A stretch of DNA of 64,000 nucleotides from Lutraria lutraria (Eukaryota > Mollusca > Bivalvia > Venerida > Mactridae). Shown here in pieces: positions 39,188 to 53,100 of this stretch. Every line of letters begins with the position of its first letter. Within the stretch, counting starts at the first letter, position 1. The stretch covers positions 1,726,501 to 1,790,500 of the forward strand of contig OZ026848.1 of the NCBI GenBank assembly GCA_964023205.1. Reading direction: 5' to 3'. A model generated the notes under the pieces. It was given only the letters and a program-made list of their open reading frames with translations, was not told the origin of the DNA and searched no databases. The position numbers were made by a program, and so were the translations under genes.

Positions 39188-40635
39188 ACATTTATTGATT
39201 GAAACTTACTTACATGTACACTATTCATATTTGTTATTAATAAGTTGTTGATAATGACATGACGGTACGAACAGAAAGATACTTACTTGTCTTAATTACA
39301 AGATCTTAATTACCAGTACTTGGTTACATATGTTTTGTTCTTAATTACCAGAACTTAATTCCTAGAGTCTTTTTATAGAAATGTCAATGCTTATTCACTT
39401 GTACTATGCACATGCTTTTATTTAATCTTCATTACTTAACTACACAATGTATTTCTTATTAAATGCCAGTACTGCATAACATGTCCATAAATAAGTATAT
39501 GTTATTACCTTATGGATGCATTGATAGACCGGAGAATATGAAAGACAATTGCATAATCGTTATCACAGTATCATCATGAGTAGCACTCAAAGCAAAGGGC
39601 TGCTAATTATTTAATTATTGAACCAGATGAAATGTAAAGTTTTCATTTTGGGTCAATGTATACTTACCAACATTAATTAATGTCTAGTATTTACTGACTT
39701 GTAGCCTAGAACTTGTATCTAGTTACTTACAACACCTCGAGTATCTGTTGATTTGATAGATAGATAGATATTTTATTCAATTCCAAAAGGCTTTAAAGCC
39801 CACAAGGACATACATAGCACAATAAAAACAGTATGACACAATACAATGATATACATGTATATAATATAAGTAATGCATGATATTATATCAAATATATTAT
39901 TACATTTGACAATATTATGGAGAAGATCAGAATATAAAGTAGACTGATAATAATTATTATTCTTTAAGTATATTATGATATATTTCATTAATTGCAGACA
40001 GTAACTGTTAACAACATTCTAGTAGGGATTACTCTTGTATGGGTAATTGTACTTTTACTTCCATATTCTATATTACATATGTATGTAGACTTTGTTATTG
40101 TTGAATATAAGGATAGATATTTGTCCAATTCAGAGTTCTTATTCACTCATATTATGTACATTCATGACAACATTATGTGACAAGCATGCATATGATCAAA
40201 TACAAAATTGTGTTCAATGAATGAATAAAACAATACATGAGATATCTGTTGCTATGAGAAATTGGAGGTTATATAGAGATTGTAAACATTGTGTAGATAA
40301 TAATAAATATAGCTATTATTTCTTGAAAAAAATATGTAATTGTTAACAATTTGACAATAAAGTTATGGGTATTACATTAATTTGTATATTGTAATGTTAT
40401 CAACTTAGAAATACCGTTCATATCAAAACATATAATGTTACAAACTGATATAGTCACCTTTGTCAATAAAGATTTAGGTTTAGGTAATTTTCAAAGATTT
40501 GTTGAAGTCAATTTAATAAAGTGTATTGTCAATAAAAAGAATATAAGAATGGTTTGGCAAATATCTTCCAAAGAAAACTACCATATTATATATGCCCCCA
40601 TCGAAGATAAGGGTGTACATATATATATATATTGA

Positions 40636-40880
40636 TTTGCACATGTCGGTCGGACGGTCGTTCCGTCCAGAACCAAACAGTGTCCGAACAATAACTATAG
40701 AACGATTTGGCCTAAGCCCTTTAGATTTGGGTGGAAGGTTGGTCATCACATGTAGATGACCCAGATTGATTTTGAGGTCAGCGCATCAGCATAAAAATAT
40801 TGTCCGACAAATAACTAGAGAACGATTTGGCCTTATATTATTAGGTCCTCATATGTTGGTTGTTCATTGCATGTAGATGT
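40636..40880. repeat. GTCGGTCGGACGGTC dispersed repeat
   Basis: Two related half-units, each with AACAATAACTATAGAACGAT- or ACAAATAACTAGAGAACGAT-type text followed by TTTGGCCT, then GGTTGGTCATCACATG and GATTTTGAGGTCAG. I associate this wording with abundant mollusc interspersed repeats. It recurs at 48,593-48,837 through the 8-kb duplication. Confidence 0.5.
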
Positions 40881-41714
40881 TGAATGAAAAAATTAGACAA
40901 GCAATTTTGAAAACCATTCCATAACATCATGCTTGTCGTGAGTAACACTTAAAAATGCTGTCATAAATATTGAAACAGATTAAGAATAAAGTTTATATTA
41001 TGTACATTTCTACTCATTATTTTAGTACTTGTGCCCAGCTACTTGTTATTCATTCAGTATTTATTGATATTAATATGTTTCTGATTTCATAAATCAACTG
41101 TACATGGTGATTGCAGCTATTTAACAGCACTGTAGTAGGGATACAGGTTTGTGTGGATAAGTTTACCCACTTTTTACTTCTTGCAAATATAACTTTGATG
41201 TATGCATGTATAGCTGATTGAATTTTTTTTAACTAGCGGCCATCTCCGAAAACGGCACTTTAAGAACAAACCTTTGAAGAACAGTCATTGATCATAAAGA
41301 ACAAATTAACCTCTGAATGAAGGCCATCCATGATAATATCTTTTCGAATAGCTGTCTTTATTCACATGGTTGACAGACAGCATTTCTATCTACCAAAAGC
41401 TATTTTCCAAGCATTTACATATCATTACTGATTTGTTAAAAAAATGGCTTGTCATTTATTACTGAAAGATACAATATCTATCTATACATGTCTTAGTAAC
41501 AAGTGCATAATTATCAGACTTGAGCCCTTGAATTATAAACTCTCAGTGTTTGATAACTTGTACTATGTACTTAGTCATAAGAACTTAATTCTTTGTAATT
41601 TGTATTTGATTCTTTTGTTTACTGATTTGCAATTACATTTCAGGACAAACCAGCATACTACAACATCTAGTTTTGAGCGAAACTACTTTTATCGACAGTG
41701 CTTTTATGTGCTTG

Positions 41715-41882
41715 GTGTTTGTGCTTAGTATTAGCGCGTAGTGTTTGTGCTTAGTGTTTTGCGCATAGTGTTTGTGCTTAGTGTTTTGTGCACAATGTTT
41801 GTGTTTAGTGTTTTGTGCATAGTGTTTGTGTTTAGTGTTTTGCGTATAGTGTTTGTGCTTAATGTTTTGCGCGCAGTGTTTA
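41715..41882. repeat. 27-bp tandem repeat (about 6 units)
   Basis: Units of GTGTTTGTGCTTAGTGTTTT plus a GCGCATA-like tail, spaced 26-27 bp. The same array lies at 49,672-49,839. Confidence 0.85.
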
Positions 41883-42479
41883 TGTTGTGTTATATTTGTG
41901 TTTGTGAAATATAATTTGGATTAGGATAATTTAGGATGGATTTTTAAGTAAGTGGGGTTTTCTCGTACACTGCACACCTAATCGTCACAATGATAGCTCC
42001 CCTCACATTATATAACTTCACATGCACTATTTTTAGGATTAGGAAGAAATTATTTTTTTTAATTTTTGAATATTTTAAGTAATAGGATATCTAATACTTA
42101 GATTTAAGGAAAAGCATAGGGTAATTAAAATATGACTTTTTGAAAAAAAAATACTGATTCGCAAATATGATGTTCGTGGATAAGGCTTTCGTAGAATGAA
42201 ATCATAAAGAATGACGTTCTTCTTTTATCAAATTATATTTGCGATATGCACTGACATGAGCTGATCAACCTTTATAATTAATTAAAATGATTGTAATACA
42301 AATATTGTATGCATAACAGTAGTGTTTGTTTGCGTGAAATCATGTCTTAATGAAATAAATCAAAGGACTAAAGGTTAACAGAAAATTTTAGATTGAACTC
42401 AACCTTTAACCATATCAATTTCTTTTCGACTTTGCCATTAAAAAAATGAGTACCTTAGGATGTTGAGAAAATAAAAACA

Positions 42480-45400
42480 TGTAAGTAATTGATCATTAAT
42501 TAGGGCGTTCAGATATTTTCATTACAAAAATATAAACAGACCCCGAGGCCTGATCCCCATACATGTATATTATGTGTAATACATTCAAATCTATGCTTTG
42601 GATATTGTTTGAAAAGCATACGAAATAGTTAAAGACATCATAAGCTTGATGTATAAAGTTAATTACCATCTTGAAAGATTATTTATAATTAGGGCGTTTG
42701 GTCAATATATTGACATAGTAAAATATATTCAAACCCCGCGACCAGAGAATCATGCATTACCGACCCATATATTGACCATTTTGGACGAATTAAAGCCAAA
42801 TAAATCATTATTTATGTAAACATAGAATGAATCATGTGTAAAAGTTCTTTGGGACAGTATTTTGATTGTTTTCAAATGAAATATTGTGTGCAAAATATAA
42901 AACAAGTAAACAAACCCCGTCAACTGATTATCATGCATGAACATTATTTGTATTACATTCAAGTCAATAATTTAGGATTGTTGTGTGAAAATTATATGTA
43001 ATAATTAAAGACATGTTAAGCGTACTTTGTAAAATTTATTCCAATCATTAAAGTTAATTAATTAGCGCATTTAGTCAATAAATTGACATAGAAAACAATA
43101 TTCAAACCCCGTCACCGGAGAACTATGCATTTCCGACCTAAATATTGAACATTTCTAAAAGTAAAATTTAAATAAGATGGATACGCACATAATAATTGAT
43201 ACGTATATATTAAATGTGTAGAATGTTGTGTTCACCATTATTTTGATGGCTTTGAAATCGAATCTTGCATATAAAATGAAAACAACATTGTCCGTGAAAT
43301 ACATGATTAATCCTTGCGACATCAGAACAATTAATTTCGATTCAATTCATAGCATTTCGAGTACGCAAAATATCTAAATAGACCCGGGATATGAATATTA
43401 TTCATAGTTAGTATTGATAATGTTAATTTTAGACGTTTATGTTCAAACTAGTATCCGTTATATTACTGTGCATGACGTTATGAGTGTTACGCAAGTTTGT
43501 CATTAATCAACGTGAATACCATAGGATGTTGAGTCAATAAACACATGTAACCATGAGATCATTAATTAGGGCATTCAGACAAGCTATTTTCATTCCAAAA
43601 ATATAAACAAACCGCGCGGCCTGAGAACCATGCATTTTCGAGCTAACTATTGACCATTGTGGACTAATTCAATGCCAAATAACGTATTATTTGTAAATAT
43701 ATAATGCAAATCATTTCTAAAAGTTGTAAAGGACAGTATTTTATTGCATTGAAATCAAATTCTGCGTGTAAACGATCAGAGAAATCTCCATGGGAAAGGA
43801 AACAAAACGCGTGACCTGATCACCATGCATGTACATTATGTTCCATATATTCAGATCTATACTTTAGGATATTGTTTCAAAATCATACGAAATAATTAAA
43901 GACATCATAAGCTTGATGTATAAAGTTCATTACCATCATGAAAGATTATTTATAATTAGGGCGATTGGTCAATATATTGACATAGAAAAATATATTCAAA
44001 TCCCGCAATCGGAGAACCATGCATTACCGACCCATGTTTATTGACCATTTCGAACGATTTTAAAATCAAATAAATCATAATTTGTGTATACATAGAATGA
44101 ATCATGTCTAAAAGTTCTTAGGGACATTATTTTAATTGCTTTAAAATAGAAAATTGTGTGCAAAATATAAAACAAGTAAACAAAACCCGTGAAATGATTA
44201 TCTTGCGTGTACATTCTGTCTATTACATTCAAGTCAATAATTTAGGATTGTTCTGTGAAAATCATATGTAATAATCAAAGACATGTTAAGCTTACATTGT
44301 AATTTTTTTTCCAATCACGAATGTTCATTAATTAGCGCATCTAGTCAATACATTGACATAGAAAAAAATAATTAAACCCCGTCACCGGAGAACCATGCAT
44401 TTCCGACCTAAATATTGAACATTTTAAAAAGTAAACATTAAATAAGATGAATACATACATATTAATTGATATACATGTATATTAAATGTAGAATGCTATT
44501 TTTACCATTATTTTGATGGCTTTGAAATCGAATTTTGTATATAAAATGATCAAAATATTGTCCATGAAATACATGAACAATCCTCACGACATCAGTACAT
44601 AACATGTCTACTACGCCAAATATCTAAATAGACCTGGGATAGGAATACTTTTCATCGTTATGAATGATAATTATAGACGTTTCTGTTCATATATTATGCG
44701 GAATTAATTTCATTCAATGATTAAAGATTTTATGTGAATATCATATATAATTATAAAAAAACATGATGAGCTTATCTATTAAAATTAATTCCCATGATAT
44801 AAGTTCAATGATCAGGGCATTTAGTCAAGACATAGAAACATATAATGAAACCCCGCGACGGGAGAACCATGCATTTCCTCCCTAAATATTGATAGGTTTC
44901 GACCATTTTAAAGTCAAGTAAATCATTATTTCAATACAAATTAAGCCAATCCAATTTAAAAGTTGCTATTTAATTGCTTAAAATCAAATAGTGTGTGTAA
45001 ATGATGCTTTAGAAATGTCCGTGAAAAAGTAAGCAAAACCCGTGACGTGATTATCGTGCATGTACATTCCAGTAAGGAATTTAGGATGTTTTCTGGAAAT
45101 CATATATAACAATTAAAGTCATAAAAAGCTTCTTCTTTAGATTTTACTCTCATGATTTAAGTTCATTAATTAGGGCATTTAGTCATAACATAGAAAAATG
45201 TGATAAAACCGCACGACGGTAGAACCATATATTTCCGACCTATATATTGACCAGTTTCTACGATTTTACAGCCAAATAATTCATAATTTGAATATTGATA
45301 GGACCAATTCTATTTAAAAGTTGCTAAGACGGTATTTTGATTGCTTAAAAATCAAATTGTGTGTGTAAATGATGCTTTAGAAATGTCCGTGAAAAAGTAA

Positions 45401-47144
45401 ACAAAACCCGTGACGTGATTATCGTGCATGTACGTTCCATTAAGGAATTTGGGATGTTTTGTGGAAATCATATATAACTATTAAAGTCATGAAAAGCTTC
45501 TTCTTTATATTTTATTCTCATGATTTAAGTTCATTAATTAGGGCATTTAGTCATGACATAGAAAAATATGATCAAACCGCGCGACGCGAGAACCATACAT
45601 TTCCGACCTAAATATTGACCAGTTTCTACGATTTTACAGCCAAATAATTCACAATTTGAATATTGATAGGACCAATTCCATTTAAAACTTGCTAAGACAT
45701 GATATTATTAAGATTGCTTTAAGATAAAATTCTGTGTGCAAATGACACAAATAAATGTTCGTGAAAAAAGTAAACAAAACCCGTGACGTGATTAATATGC
45801 TTATACATGGTGTGTAATTCATTCAAGTTAGGAATTTGGGATGTTATATGAAAATTATACATACCTATCAAAGACATGAAAAGCTCATTGTTTATAATTT
45901 ATTCCCATGATATGAGTTCATTAATCAGGTCATTTAATCAAGACATAGTAAAATATGATCAAACTCGGTACCGGAGAACCATGCATTTCCTCCCTAAATA
46001 TTTATCAGTTTAGACAATTTTAAATCCAAATAATTCTTTATTTGAATATAAATGGAGCCAATTCTATTAAAAAGTTGCCCAGACAGTATTTTGATTGCTT
46101 GAAAATCAAATTGTGTGTGTAAATGATTCATGGAAATGTCCGTGAAAAAAGTAAACAAAACCCGTGACGTGATTATCGTGCATGTACATTCCAGTAAGGA
46201 ATTTAGGATGTTTTCTGGAAATCATATATAACAATTAAAGTCATAAATAGCTTCTTCTTTAGATTTTATTCTCATGATTTAAGTTCATTAATTAGGGCAT
46301 TTAGTCATAACATAGAAAAATGTGATAAAACCGCACAACGGTAGAACCATATATTTCCGACCTATATATTGACCAGTTTCTACGATTTTACAGCCAAATA
46401 ATTCATAATTTGAATATTGATAGGACCAATTCTATTTAAAAGTTGCTAAGACGGTATTTTGATTGCTTAAAAATCAAATTGTGTGTGTAAATGATGCTTT
46501 AGAAATGTCCGTGAAAAAGTAAACAAAACCCGTGACGTGATTATCGTGCATGTACGTTCCATTAAGGAATTTGGGGTGTTTTGTGGAAATCATATATAAC
46601 TATTAAAGTCATGAAAAGCTTCTTATTTAGATTTTATTCTCATGATTTAAGTTCATTAATTAGGGCATTTAGTCATGACATAGAAAAATATGATAAAACA
46701 GCGCGACGCGATAACCATACATTTCCGACCTAAATATTGACCAGTTTCTACGATTTTACAGCCAAATAATTCACAATTTGAATATTGATAGGACCAATTC
46801 CATTTAAAACTTGCTAAGACATGATATTATTAAGATTGCTTTAAGATAAAATTCTGTGTGCAAATGACACAAATAAATGTTCGTGAAAAAAGTAAACAAA
46901 ACCCGTGACGTGATTAATATGCTTATACATGGTGTGTAATTCATTCAAGTTAGGAATTTGGGATGTTATATGAAAATTATACATACCTATCAAAGACATG
47001 AAAAGCTCATTGTTTATAATTTATTCCCATGATGTGAGTTCATTAATCTGGTCATTTAATCAAGACATAGTAAAATACGATCAAACCCGGTGCTGGAGAA
47101 CCATGCATTTCCTCCCTAAATATTTATCAGTTTCGACCATTTCG
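42480..47144. repeat. Satellite array 1, about 370-390-bp monomers
   Basis: Monomers share TTAATTAGGGCATTTAGTCA, GAGAACCATGCATTTCCGAC and AACCCGTGACGTGATTAT blocks. The GAACCATGCAT anchor recurs at about 42,748, 43,130, 43,630, 44,023, 44,400, 44,872, 45,228, 45,598, 45,976, 46,345, 46,712 and 47,099. Spacing is mostly 356-393 bp, with two longer intervals of about 470-500 bp. Left monomers are more diverged than right ones. Confidence 0.92.
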
Positions 47145-50100
47145 ACATTTATTGATTGAAACTTACTTACATGTACACTATTCATATTTGTTATTAATAA
47201 GTTGTTGATAATGACATGACGGTACGAACAGAAAGATACTTACTTGTCTTAATTACAAGATCTTAATTACCAGTACTTGGTTACATATGTTTTGTTCTTA
47301 ATTACCAGAACTTAATTCCTAGAGTCTTTTTATAGAAATGTCAATGCTTATTCACTTGTACTATGCACATGCTTTTATTTAATCTTCATTACTTAACTAC
47401 ACAATGTATTTCTTATTAAATGCCAGTACTGCATAACATGTCCATAAATAAGTATATGTTATTACCTTATGGATGCATTGATAGACCGGAGAATATGAAA
47501 GACAATTGCATAATCGTTATCACAGTATCATCATGAGTAGCACTCAAAGCAAAGGGCTGCTAATTATTTAATTATTGAACCAGATGAAATGTAAAGTTTT
47601 CATTTTGGGTCAATGTATACTTACCAACATTAATTAATGTCTAGTATTTACTGACTTGTAGCCTAGAACTTGTATCTAGTTACTTACAACACCTCGAGTA
47701 TCTGTTGATTTGATAGATAGATAGATATTTTATTCAATTCCAAAAGGCTTTAAAGCCCACAAGGACATACATAGCACAATAAAAACAGTATGACACAATA
47801 CAATGATATACATGTATATAATATAAGTAATGCATGATATTATATCAAATATATTATTACATTTGACAATATTATGGAGAAGATCAGAATATAAAGTAGA
47901 CTGATAATAATTATTATTCTTTAAGTATATTATGATATATTTCATTAATTGCAGACAGTAACTGTTAACAACATTCTAGTAGGGATTACTCTTGTATGGG
48001 TAATTGTACTTTTACTTCCATATTCTATATTACATATGTATGTAGACTTTGTTATTGTTGAATATAAGGATAGATATTTGTCCAATTCAGAGTTCTTATT
48101 CACTCATATTATGTACATTCATGACAACATTATGTGACAAGCATGCATATGATCAAATACAAAATTGTGTTCAATGAATGAATAAAACAATACATGAGAT
48201 ATCTGTTGCTATGAGAAATTGGAGGTTATATAGAGATTGTAAACATTGTGTAGATAATAATAAATATAGCTATTATTTCTTGAAAAAAATATGTAATTGT
48301 TAACAATTTGACAATAAAGTTATGGGTATTACATTAATTTGTATATTGTAATGTTATCAACTTAGAAATACCGTTCATATCAAAACATATAATGTTACAA
48401 ACTGATATAGTCACCTTTGTCAATAAAGATTTAGGTTTAGGTAATTTTCAAAGATTTGTTGAAGTCAATTTAATAAAGTGTATTGTCAATAAAAAGAATA
48501 TAAGAATGGTTTGGCAAATATCTTCCAAAGAAAACTACCATATTATATATGCCCCCATCGAAGATAAGGGTGTACATATATATATATATTGATTTGCACA
48601 TGTCGGTCGGACGGTCGTTCCGTCCAGAACCAAACAGTGTCCGAACAATAACTATAGAACGATTTGGCCTAAGCCCTTTAGATTTGGGTGGAAGGTTGGT
48701 CATCACATGTAGATGACCCAGATTGATTTTGAGGTCAGCGCATCAGCATAAAAATATTGTCCGACAAATAACTAGAGAACGATTTGGCCTTATATTATTA
48801 GGTCCTCATATGTTGGTTGTTCATTGCATGTAGATGTTGAATGAAAAAATTAGACAAGCAATTTTGAAAACCATTCCATAACATCATGCTTGTCGTGAGT
48901 AACACTTAAAAATGCTGTCATAAATATTGAAACAGATTAAGAATAAAGTTTATATTATGTACATTTCTACTCATTATTTTAGTACTTGTGCCCAGCTACT
49001 TGTTATTCATTCAGTATTTATTGATATTAATATGTTTCTGATTTCATAAATCAACTGTACATGGTGATTGCAGCTATTTAACAGCACTGTAGTAGGGATA
49101 CAGGTTTGTGTGGATAAGTTTACCCACTTTTTACTTCTTGCAAATATAACTTTGATGTATGCATGTATAGCTGATTGAATTTTTTTTAACTAGCGGCCAT
49201 CTCCGAAAACGGCACTTTAAGAACAAACCTTTGAAGAACAGTCATTGATCATAAAGAACAAATTAACCTCTGAATGAAGGCCATCCATGATAATATCTTT
49301 TCGAATAGCTGTCTTTATTCACATGGTTGACAGACAGCATTTCTATCTACCAAAAGCTATTTTCCAAGCATTTACATATCATTACTGATTTGTTAAAAAA
49401 ATGGCTTGTCATTTATTACTGAAAGATACAATATCTATCTATACATGTCTTAGTAACAAGTGCATAATTATCAGACTTGAGCCCTTGAATTATAAACTCT
49501 CAGTGTTTGATAACTTGTACTATGTACTTAGTCATAAGAACTTAATTCTTTGTAATTTGTATTTGATTCTTTTGTTTACTGATTTGCAATTACATTTCAG
49601 GACAAACCAGCATACTACAACATCTAGTTTTGAGCGAAACTACTTTTATCGACAGTGCTTTTATGTGCTTGGTGTTTGTGCTTAGTATTAGCGCGTAGTG
49701 TTTGTGCTTAGTGTTTTGCGCATAGTGTTTGTGCTTAGTGTTTTGTGCACAATGTTTGTGTTTAGTGTTTTGTGCATAGTGTTTGTGTTTAGTGTTTTGC
49801 GTATAGTGTTTGTGCTTAATGTTTTGCGCGCAGTGTTTATGTTGTGTTATATTTGTGTTTGTGAAATATAATTTGGATTAGGATAATTTAGGATGGATTT
49901 TTAAGTAAGTGGGGTTTTCTCGTACACTGCACACCTAATCGTCACAATGATAGCTCCCCTCACATTATATAACTTCACATGCACTATTTTTAGGATTAGG
50001 AAGAAATTATTTTTTTTAATTTTTGAATATTTTAAGTAATAGGATATCTAATACTTAGATTTAAGGAAAAGCATAGGGTAATTAAAATATGACTTTTTGA

Positions 50101-53100
50101 AAAAAAAATACTGATTCGCAAATATGATGTTCGTGGATAAGGCTTTCGTAGAATGAAATCATAAAGAATGACGTTCTTCTTTTATCAAATTATATTTGCG
50201 ATATGCACTGACATGAGCTGATCAACCTTTATAATTAATTAAAATGATTGTAATACAAATATTGTATGCATAACAGTAGTGTTTGTTTGCGTGAAATCAT
50301 GTCTTAATGAAATAAATCAAAGGACTAAAGGTTAACAGAAAATTTTAGATTGAACTCAACCTTTAACCATATCAATTTCTTTTCGACTTTGCCATTAAAA
50401 AAATGAGTACCTTAGGATGTTGAGAAAATAAAAACATGTAAGTAATTGATCATTAATTAGGGCGTTCAGATATTTTCATTACAAAAATATAAACAGACCC
50501 CGAGGCCTGATCCCCATACATGTATATTATGTGTAATACATTCAAATCTATGCTTTGGATATTGTTTGAAAAGCATACGAAATAGTTAAAGACATCATAA
50601 GCTTGATGTATAAAGTTAATTACCATCTTGAAAGATTATTTATAATTAGGGCGTTTGGTCAATATATTGACATAGTAAAATATATTCAAACCCCGCGACC
50701 AGAGAATCATGCATTACCGACCCATATATTGACCATTTTGGACGAATTAAAGCCAAATAAATCATTATTTATGTAAACATAGAATGAATCATGTGTAAAA
50801 GTTCTTTGGGACAGTATTTTGATTGTTTTCAAATGAAATATTGTGTGCAAAATATAAAACAAGTAAACAAACCCCGTCAACTGATTATCATGCATGAACA
50901 TTATTTGTATTACATTCAAGTCAATAATTTAGGATTGTTGTGTGAAAATTATATGTAATAATTAAAGACATGTTAAGCGTACTTTGTAAAATTTATTCCA
51001 ATCATTAAAGTTAATTAATTAGCGCATTTAGTCAATAAATTGACATAGAAAACAATATTCAAACCCCGTCACCGGAGAACTATGCATTTCCGACCTAAAT
51101 ATTGAACATTTCTAAAAGTAAAATTTAAATAAGATGGATACGCACATAATAATTGATACGTATATATTAAATGTGTAGAATGTTGTGTTCACCATTATTT
51201 TGATGGCTTTGAAATCGAATCTTGCATATAAAATGAAAACAACATTGTCCGTGAAATACATGATTAATCCTTGCGACATCAGAACAATTAATTTCGATTC
51301 AATTCATAGCATTTCGAGTACGCAAAATATCTAAATAGACCCGGGATATGAATATTATTCATAGTTAGTATTGATAATGTTAATTTTAGACGTTTATGTT
51401 CAAACTAGTATCCGTTATATTACTGTGCATGACGTTATGAGTGTTACGCAAGTTTGTCATTAATCAACGTGAATACCATAGGATGTTGAGTCAATAAACA
51501 CATGTAACCATGAGATCATTAATTAGGGCATTCAGACAAGCTATTTTCATTCCAAAAATATAAACAAACCGCGCGGCCTGAGAACCATGCATTTTCGAGC
51601 TAACTATTGACCATTGTGGACTAATTCAATGCCAAATAACGTATTATTTGTAAATATATAATGCAAATCATTTCTAAAAGTTGTAAAGGACAGTATTTTA
51701 TTGCATTGAAATCAAATTCTGCGTGTAAACGATCAGAGAAATCTCCATGGGAAAGGAAACAAAACGCGTGACCTGATCACCATGCATGTACATTATGTTC
51801 CATATATTCAGATCTATACTTTAGGATATTGTTTCAAAATCATACGAAATAATTAAAGACATCATAAGCTTGATGTATAAAGTTCATTACCATCATGAAA
51901 GATTATTTATAATTAGGGCGATTGGTCAATATATTGACATAGAAAAATATATTCAAATCCCGCAATCGGAGAACCATGCATTACCGACCCATGTTTATTG
52001 ACCATTTCGAACGATTTTAAAATCAAATAAATCATAATTTGTGTATACATAGAATGAATCATGTCTAAAAGTTCTTAGGGACATTATTTTAATTGCTTTA
52101 AAATAGAAAATTGTGTGCAAAATATAAAACAAGTAAACAAAACCCGTGAAATGATTATCTTGCGTGTACATTCTGTCTATTACATTCAAGTCAATAATTT
52201 AGGATTGTTCTGTGAAAATCATATGTAATAATCAAAGACATGTTAAGCTTACATTGTAATTTTTTTTCCAATCACGAATGTTCATTAATTAGCGCATCTA
52301 GTCAATACATTGACATAGAAAAAAATAATTAAACCCCGTCACCGGAGAACCATGCATTTCCGACCTAAATATTGAACATTTTAAAAAGTAAACATTAAAT
52401 AAGATGAATACATACATATTAATTGATATACATGTATATTAAATGTAGAATGCTATTTTTACCATTATTTTGATGGCTTTGAAATCGAATTTTGTATATA
52501 AAATGATCAAAATATTGTCCATGAAATACATGAACAATCCTCACGACATCAGTACATAACATGTCTACTACGCCAAATATCTAAATAGACCTGGGATAGG
52601 AATACTTTTCATCGTTATGAATGATAATTATAGACGTTTCTGTTCATATATTATGCGGAATTAATTTCATTCAATGATTAAAGATTTTATGTGAATATCA
52701 TATATAATTATAAAAAAACATGATGAGCTTATCTATTAAAATTAATTCCCATGATATAAGTTCAATGATCAGGGCATTTAGTCAAGACATAGAAACATAT
52801 AATGAAACCCCGCGACGGGAGAACCATGCATTTCCTCCCTAAATATTGATAGGTTTCGACCATTTTAAAGTCAAGTAAATCATTATTTCAATACAAATTA
52901 AGCCAATCCAATTTAAAAGTTGCTATTTAATTGCTTAAAATCAAATAGTGTGTGTAAATGATGCTTTAGAAATGTCCGTGAAAAAGTAAGCAAAACCCGT
53001 GACGTGATTATCGTGCATGTACATTCCAGTAAGGAATTTAGGATGTTTTCTGGAAATCATATATAACAATTAAAGTCATAAAAAGCTTCTTCTTTAGATT

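Larger units (their letters stand above)
39188..47144. repeat. 7,957-bp direct duplication, first copy
   Basis: Every landmark recurs exactly 7,957 bp later (for example 40,435 and 48,392; 42,750 and 50,707), and I saw no mismatch in the segments compared. It begins inside the A/C duplication unit at ACATTTATTGATTGAAAC and ends inside a satellite monomer at ACCATTTCG. No gene is supported. The small ORFs are repeated identically and have no recognisable features. Confidence 0.93.
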
